Below are positions 60,026 through 64,000 of a stretch of 64,000 nt of DNA, piece by piece. Made by a program: the position numbers and the translations under genes. The notes below the pieces were generated by a model that was given only the letters and a program-made list of their open reading frames with translations, was not told the DNA's origin and ran no database searches. Numbering within the stretch: the first letter of the stretch is position 1; every line of letters starts with the position of its first letter. This DNA comes from Belliella buryatensis. Its GTDB lineage: Bacteria > Bacteroidota > Bacteroidia > Cytophagales > Cyclobacteriaceae. Location of the stretch: the NCBI RefSeq assembly GCF_900188245.1, contig NZ_FZOK01000009.1, positions 120,919-184,918 on the forward strand. The letters run 5' to 3'.

Positions 60026-61192
60026 ATGAAATATTATCATGCATTGTTGTTATTTGTTTTTATAAGCTGTAAACACAACGAGAATAATTTTAATAGTTTT
60101 ATTTTTGAATTGAAGGGAAAAATAACTTTAAATAATGAGTTATATGCAATAGACTTTACAGATTTTAGTAAAATAAATGATTCATTAATTTACGGCTATG
60201 ATATGTCAAAGGGGGTTGTATTTAAATTTGATAATCATGGTAATCTACTACAAACTAACCGATTTCAAAATGGTGAAAACGAGGTTGATTTAAGTCAAAT
60301 AGGGCATCTTTACCCAATAAGTAACGATTCTATTTTAATATTAGAAAACGGTTATGGGAATCTTCTTTTATTAGATGGCAATTTAAAAATTAAAAATTCT
60401 TGGAACATTAGAACATTAACACAAGCAAATGTATCTACAACAGGATCACGAAGTCAAATTTTGAATTTTAGGTTAGTTGACTCTGATCCTTATATTACTG
60501 TAGCTGCAAATGATAGTAATCTTCAATTAAGTGATATCAGCTATTTTGAAAAAACTTTTCTTGCAGCAAAAATTAATCTAAATACAGGTGATTATAAACC
60601 ACTTTTTAAATATCCTAATGAAAGCACTTACAGGCAAGTTTTCCTTTGGGGGAATGAAGTGCCTTATTTTATTTATCATAATGATAAATATATTTTAAGT
60701 TTCCCAATGGATCCAAACATATACATTTTTACAGAAGACTCTGAAGATTATAAGGTTGTACCCTATACAGGTAAATTAAATAAAGATGCCTATGGTGTGG
60801 AATTTGGTATGTATCAAGGGGATTTCTTTTCTCAACATTTTATCGATGTGAATTATAATAAAAATGATTTTAATCTAGTATCAAAAAACTTGTTGACAAA
60901 ATCAGGAAAAGAATATTTTGTAAGAGTATCTAGAAAAGCTATAAATGACAAAAATTTGAATATAAAAGATTTAAACACTTTCGTCATTACAAGCCCGAAA
61001 CAAGATTACATTATCCAAATTGTAGAATTGAATGAAAAGGAAAATTATGAATGGAAAGAATTTTTATTACCTAGTGACTACAAGAATTTCGTTCACATTG
61101 ACGAAAATGGGAATTTATACTTAAAAAGAAGTGATGAAAAAAAAGAAGTATATACAATTGATTTGGTTAGTTGGGATTTTGCTGGTTTCTGA
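60026..61192 (+). CDS. Propeller lipoprotein related to the DUF4221 group (divergent)
   Basis: 388 residues from the ATG at 60026. Lipoprotein signal ends LLFVFISC. Repeated strands (LIYGYDMSKGVVFKFDNHGN, SILILENGYGNLLLLDGN, DKYILSFPMDPNIYIFTEDS, HIDENGNLYLKR) suggest a six-bladed propeller of the BF3164/DUF4221 kind, but the DDELG C-terminal signature is missing and the N-terminal DTV motif is not evident. More A/T-rich than the neighbours. A small ORF starts inside its 3' end in another frame. Confidence 0.65.
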   Translation: MKYYHALLLFVFISCKHNENNFNSFIFELKGKITLNNELYAIDFTDFSKINDSLIYGYDMSKGVVFKFDNHGNLLQTNRFQNGENEVDLSQIGHLYPISNDSILILENGYGNLLLLDGNLKIKNSWNIRTLTQANVSTTGSRSQILNFRLVDSDPYITVAANDSNLQLSDISYFEKTFLAAKINLNTGDYKPLFKYPNESTYRQVFLWGNEVPYFIYHNDKYILSFPMDPNIYIFTEDSEDYKVVPYTGKLNKDAYGVEFGMYQGDFFSQHFIDVNYNKNDFNLVSKNLLTKSGKEYFVRVSRKAINDKNLNIKDLNTFVITSPKQDYIIQIVELNEKENYEWKEFLLPSDYKNFVHIDENGNLYLKRSDEKKEVYTIDLVSWDFAGF

Positions 61193-61313
61193 AAGGTGTA
61201 GTAATAAAAACAGTCAAATATTCAACAAATTATTGATAAAAGATAATTCCTTTAATTTAATAATCACTACTAATCTTGTTTGCAATAGCTGTATATATCA
61301 AATAATATTATGA
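61134..61313 (+). CDS. Small possible lipoprotein ORF ending in a CxxC motif
   Basis: 59 residues from the ATG at 61134, overlapping the last 59 bases of the preceding gene in another frame. It has a basic start (MKKKKYIQ), a hydrophobic segment (LIWLVGILLV), Cys23 after SER, and ends LIITTNLVCNSCIYQIIL. The ...TTNLVCNSC... resembles the start of a thioredoxin-like active site, which would then be truncated right after CxxC. It may be a broken redoxin gene or a chance ORF. Confidence 0.3.
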   Translation: MKKKKYIQLIWLVGILLVSERCSNKNSQIFNKLLIKDNSFNLIITTNLVCNSCIYQIIL

Positions 61314-61472
61314 AGAAGGAGTGCCAGTGTATATCACGGTGTAGTTTTTTCCCACTCCAATAAATTATCTTTATCTTATAAAAACATCTTTAAGTGAACA
61401 AAAGGTAAACTTTTCTTTAGACAAATTTTAGAGTAAATATCAATTAAATTTCAACCCCAAACTTTCAATAAT

Positions 61473-62573
61473 ATGCATATTAGAAGTTTTCTCTTTCTTG
61501 TTTTTTTTGGCCTTAATTCCTGCTATCAAAAATCAGAAATGAAAGCTCCGATTTTCGAGCAAACTAAAACTATTGACATCTCAGATGCCATTGGGGGGTA
61601 TAATAAGTATCATTATTTAGAAGATCAAGACTTGCTTTATGCCTACAATCAATTGTCATCTGTTCTTGATCTTTTTGAATGGAAAGATGGGAAATACCTT
61701 AGGACAATACCGCTGCCAGATGTTCCTGAAGCTTATGGTTTTGCATGGTCCGAATTTTTACCTATGGCAGAAGACTCCTTGGTATTTGTCGATTACTTTG
61801 GGAAAATACTCTTAACGAATGCTGAAAGCGAACTTCTCTTGGCGTTTTCATTGAATGATTATTTACCAGAAGGATACGAGTTCTTCTTTGGAAATAATAC
61901 TCAAAACATGATTCATAGGGATGGCAAGCTAGTTTTCAGAATTCATCAAACTAATTTTTCACCCAAAGAGCAAGAGTATTATCATGGGAAAATATTTGGC
62001 AGCTTAGATTTGAATGCGCTAGGTACAGCCATATTGTATGGAGAATACCCAAGCAGCTACGAGATTAGGAATAATAAATTCTTTTTTAACAGCACTAAGC
62101 TTGGGTTTGAGTTTGGACTAGATTCCAAGGAAGAGGTTTTGATTTCATTTAGAAATGAACAAGCCATTCAATCATCTACGGCATTAGGAAATAAATGGTC
62201 TGATGGAAAGTCACAATCTCTCAACAATCCTTCACAATTAGATATAAATCAAGAAATCAGTTCTATAGACTGGATGGTTAAGGAAGGGTTTTATCATGAT
62301 ATTTTTTCAGATCCCTATCAGAAAGTTATTTATAGGATTTGCGTCTTTCCTCAGGAGTTGACTGATTTGGAAGGTAAAAGAAGGAGTGCTGCTACTAGGC
62401 CTTTTTCAATTCAGAAATTTAGTAGTGATTTTAAACTTCTGTCGGAAGCTTCATTCAATACATCAGTTCTCGAATATTCATTTTTGTCCCGAATTATTAC
62501 CAAGGATGGACTTTACTTGGGTGTTTTGGATGCTGGAGAAGACGAAGTATTATTCAGAAAGGTTAATTTTTAG
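61473..62573 (+). CDS. Propeller lipoprotein (DUF4221-like)
   Basis: 366 residues. Lipoprotein signal FLVFFGLNSC. Propeller-like strands: YLEDQDLLYAYNQLSSVLDL, LFEWKDGKYLRTIPLPDVPE (compare FDWESGK...ISIGDGPD in the frameshifted gene), LVFVDYFGKILLTNAESE, and a C-terminus ITKDGLYLGVLDAGEDEVLF. It belongs to the same subgroup as the frameshifted gene at 58063, on the same strand. Function unknown. Confidence 0.72.
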   Translation: MHIRSFLFLVFFGLNSCYQKSEMKAPIFEQTKTIDISDAIGGYNKYHYLEDQDLLYAYNQLSSVLDLFEWKDGKYLRTIPLPDVPEAYGFAWSEFLPMAEDSLVFVDYFGKILLTNAESELLLAFSLNDYLPEGYEFFFGNNTQNMIHRDGKLVFRIHQTNFSPKEQEYYHGKIFGSLDLNALGTAILYGEYPSSYEIRNNKFFFNSTKLGFEFGLDSKEEVLISFRNEQAIQSSTALGNKWSDGKSQSLNNPSQLDINQEISSIDWMVKEGFYHDIFSDPYQKVIYRICVFPQELTDLEGKRRSAATRPFSIQKFSSDFKLLSEASFNTSVLEYSFLSRIITKDGLYLGVLDAGEDEVLFRKVNF

Positions 62574-62663
62574 AAGCTTAATCAATGTCGTTTAGTTTAG
62601 GGAAAAATTCGGCGGTTCTCTTTTATGAATTTTATTAGCTCATAATTTCCCAAACTATTAGAT

Positions 62664-63803
62664 TCAATTGACCTTGATCCTAATATACCCCAACTCATCA
62701 TCTACATTCAAATGGGAAAAAATTAGACCATCTTTGACAAATAGGATATTGATAGGATTGGGAAAGATGTTTGTAATCTCTTTTTCTCCTAGTACCTGAA
62801 ATCCTTCATCAATAATGCTCATGAAGTGTTTGTATCGAGGGGGGCCTTCGCCAATATCCGGTAGTCCAAAATGGCTAAATCTGTAAAAGACCTTGTTTTT
62901 TTCATCCCAAAACAATTCCGAAAATTTTATTTCTTCTTTCATTCTATCCATCTCAGCTTGCAGTTCTATATTTGAACCTACATCATTTTTATATTCCCCT
63001 GATTTTTCATTGGCAAAAAGCGTATTGATAATTTTGTGATAACTTAAAGAATCCTTCCCAGGGTCATATTGATAAATGGCATTGAAGGCGTCAGTCCAAA
63101 AAATAAATTTGTCCTCGTATTTACTTATCGACAATAGAGGAAAATATAAGCCCCCACCACCTCCAATATTGTAAGCGACTCTGAAATTTTCTCGGTTATC
63201 AAACTCAGGTAATTCTATCACGTCAGCTTTTTGATCTTTGAGATCCAATTTCAATATATTGGAGTTTAGCCTTTCGAAATTGGAGATACTGCAATACATC
63301 AGGTTTCTATCTTTGGAAGTAAATCTGACATGGAAATTTTCATTCGGCTTTAAACCCTCTTTCATCCAATCTTCCTGTTTGCTGATCCGCTCTACCACAT
63401 TTCCATTCAAATCTGAAATCACAGATTGATCCCAATTATGGAAAGCGATATGTTCTTGATCAATCATTTCAATATCTAAAGCAAATCCAACTCCATCAGG
63501 TCCTTCTCTGTTGAACTCGGTTTTCTTGATCAACTCAAATTTATCTAAGTCAATCATCTCAAGCGTAAATTCTCTAACATTCCAATACAGATGCTTGGAT
63601 AAATCCTGATTTATCTGATGACCTAAAGGACTGTAAACCGCAGCCATCACTATTTCATCATTCGACTCCACAATAACCGTATCCATGCTGATGGAAAAGG
63701 TTGCATAACTGACTGTTTCTTCTACTGGATCGGTTTTCGTATCAGTATTTTTGTTGCATGCAAAAAAACTAAGTACGAGCAGTATCAAGTAAGGATTTTT
63801 CAT
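62664..63803 (-). CDS. DUF4221 / six-bladed-propeller lipoprotein (paralog 3)
   Basis: 379 residues. Lipoprotein signal LLVLSFFAC. Motifs DTVIVESNDEIVMA, EFNREGPDGVGFALD and the C-terminal NVDDELGYIRIKVN place it with paralogs 1 and 2, less closely than those two to each other. It begins 13 bases after the stop of the next, edge-truncated family member upstream on the minus strand. Confidence 0.82.
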   Translation of the reverse strand: MKNPYLILLVLSFFACNKNTDTKTDPVEETVSYATFSISMDTVIVESNDEIVMAAVYSPLGHQINQDLSKHLYWNVREFTLEMIDLDKFELIKKTEFNREGPDGVGFALDIEMIDQEHIAFHNWDQSVISDLNGNVVERISKQEDWMKEGLKPNENFHVRFTSKDRNLMYCSISNFERLNSNILKLDLKDQKADVIELPEFDNRENFRVAYNIGGGGGLYFPLLSISKYEDKFIFWTDAFNAIYQYDPGKDSLSYHKIINTLFANEKSGEYKNDVGSNIELQAEMDRMKEEIKFSELFWDEKNKVFYRFSHFGLPDIGEGPPRYKHFMSIIDEGFQVLGEKEITNIFPNPINILFVKDGLIFSHLNVDDELGYIRIKVN

Positions 63804-63816
63804 TTTTTAAGGAGTT

Positions 63817-64000
63817 TTAATTCACCTTGATCCTAACATACCCCAACTCGTCATCCACATTCAAAAAGGCGTGGATTTTTCCGTCTTTTACAAATTGAGC
63901 TTTAGGATGGATATTCCGGACAATACTGACCCCTGTTCTGGACATATTGACCCCTCTAAAAATGGGTTTGGTTCTATAATCTGTTAGACTGACAATTTTA
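63817..64000 (-). CDS. DUF4221 lipoprotein (paralog 4), 5' part outside the window
   Basis: Only the last ~61 codons are seen, without start. They contain FVKDGKIHAFLNVDDELGYV, ending RIKVN, the family C-terminus, and match paralog 3 closely at the end (NVDDELGY). It is transcribed in the direction of paralog 3, 13 bases upstream of it, so the two form an operon. Confidence 0.8.
   Translation of the reverse strand, partial: KIVSLTDYRTKPIFRGVNMSRTGVSIVRNIHPKAQFVKDGKIHAFLNVDDELGYVRIKVN

Overview
The window is chromosomal DNA of a Bacteroidota bacterium, most likely of the order Cytophagales (Cyclobacteriaceae-like). Evidence: AT-rich intergenic DNA, few Shine-Dalgarno sequences, Bacteroidota-type -7 boxes (TAnnTTTG), lipoproteins with short Cys lipoboxes, and families largely confined to the phylum (DUF4221 propeller lipoproteins, DUF4270, DUF4783, LytTR/His_kinase pairs, stand-alone GT5 glycogen synthase domain, bacterial GGGP synthase). 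No rRNA, tRNA, CRISPR array, prophage or insertion sequence was seen.

Layout. 1-24350 is mostly core genome: a partial outer-membrane barrel protein, PIN-PhoH ATPase, LytTR two-component genes, uvrA, an AsmA-like protein, a lytic transglycosylase, a LOG protein, a YkgJ/holin-like/GGGPS run, an AraC regulator, an acyl-CoA dehydrogenase, the panC-panD-flippase-metallopeptidase operon, and, divergent from it, glycogen synthase-DUF4270-glmS. 24516-31946 is a carbohydrate locus: uxuA divergent from a LacI regulator, an SDR (probable fructuronate/mannonate oxidoreductase), a two-domain DUF1080 protein and two Tat-exported Gfo/Idh/MocA oxidoreductases. Three related operator-like sequences lie in its intergenic gaps. 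31961-47053 is housekeeping: recX, tpiA, gpmI, nadC, glnB-amt, a nucleotidyltransferase, a TlpA-like protein, doxX, recF, pdhA, a TPR protein, ribH and aspartate kinase. 47104-55237 mixes an AAA ATPase with tandem repeats at its promoter, an M14 peptidase, a frameshifted HepT toxin remnant, an ABC exporter, small lipoproteins, a transglutaminase-like protein and a DUF3050 protein.

55386-64000 is the accessory part: a family of DUF4221 / six-bladed-propeller lipoproteins with at least four full-length genes on the two strands, one edge-truncated copy, one frameshifted gene, a more divergent relative and a 142-bp decayed copy of the start of one member. It looks like a locus diversifying by duplication and decay, and it is the least explained part of the window.

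Coordinates and reading frames were read from the sequence. Family names come from recognised motifs without database searches. Start codons were moved to internal ATGs where the 5' extension was non-conserved or began with TTG/GTG.
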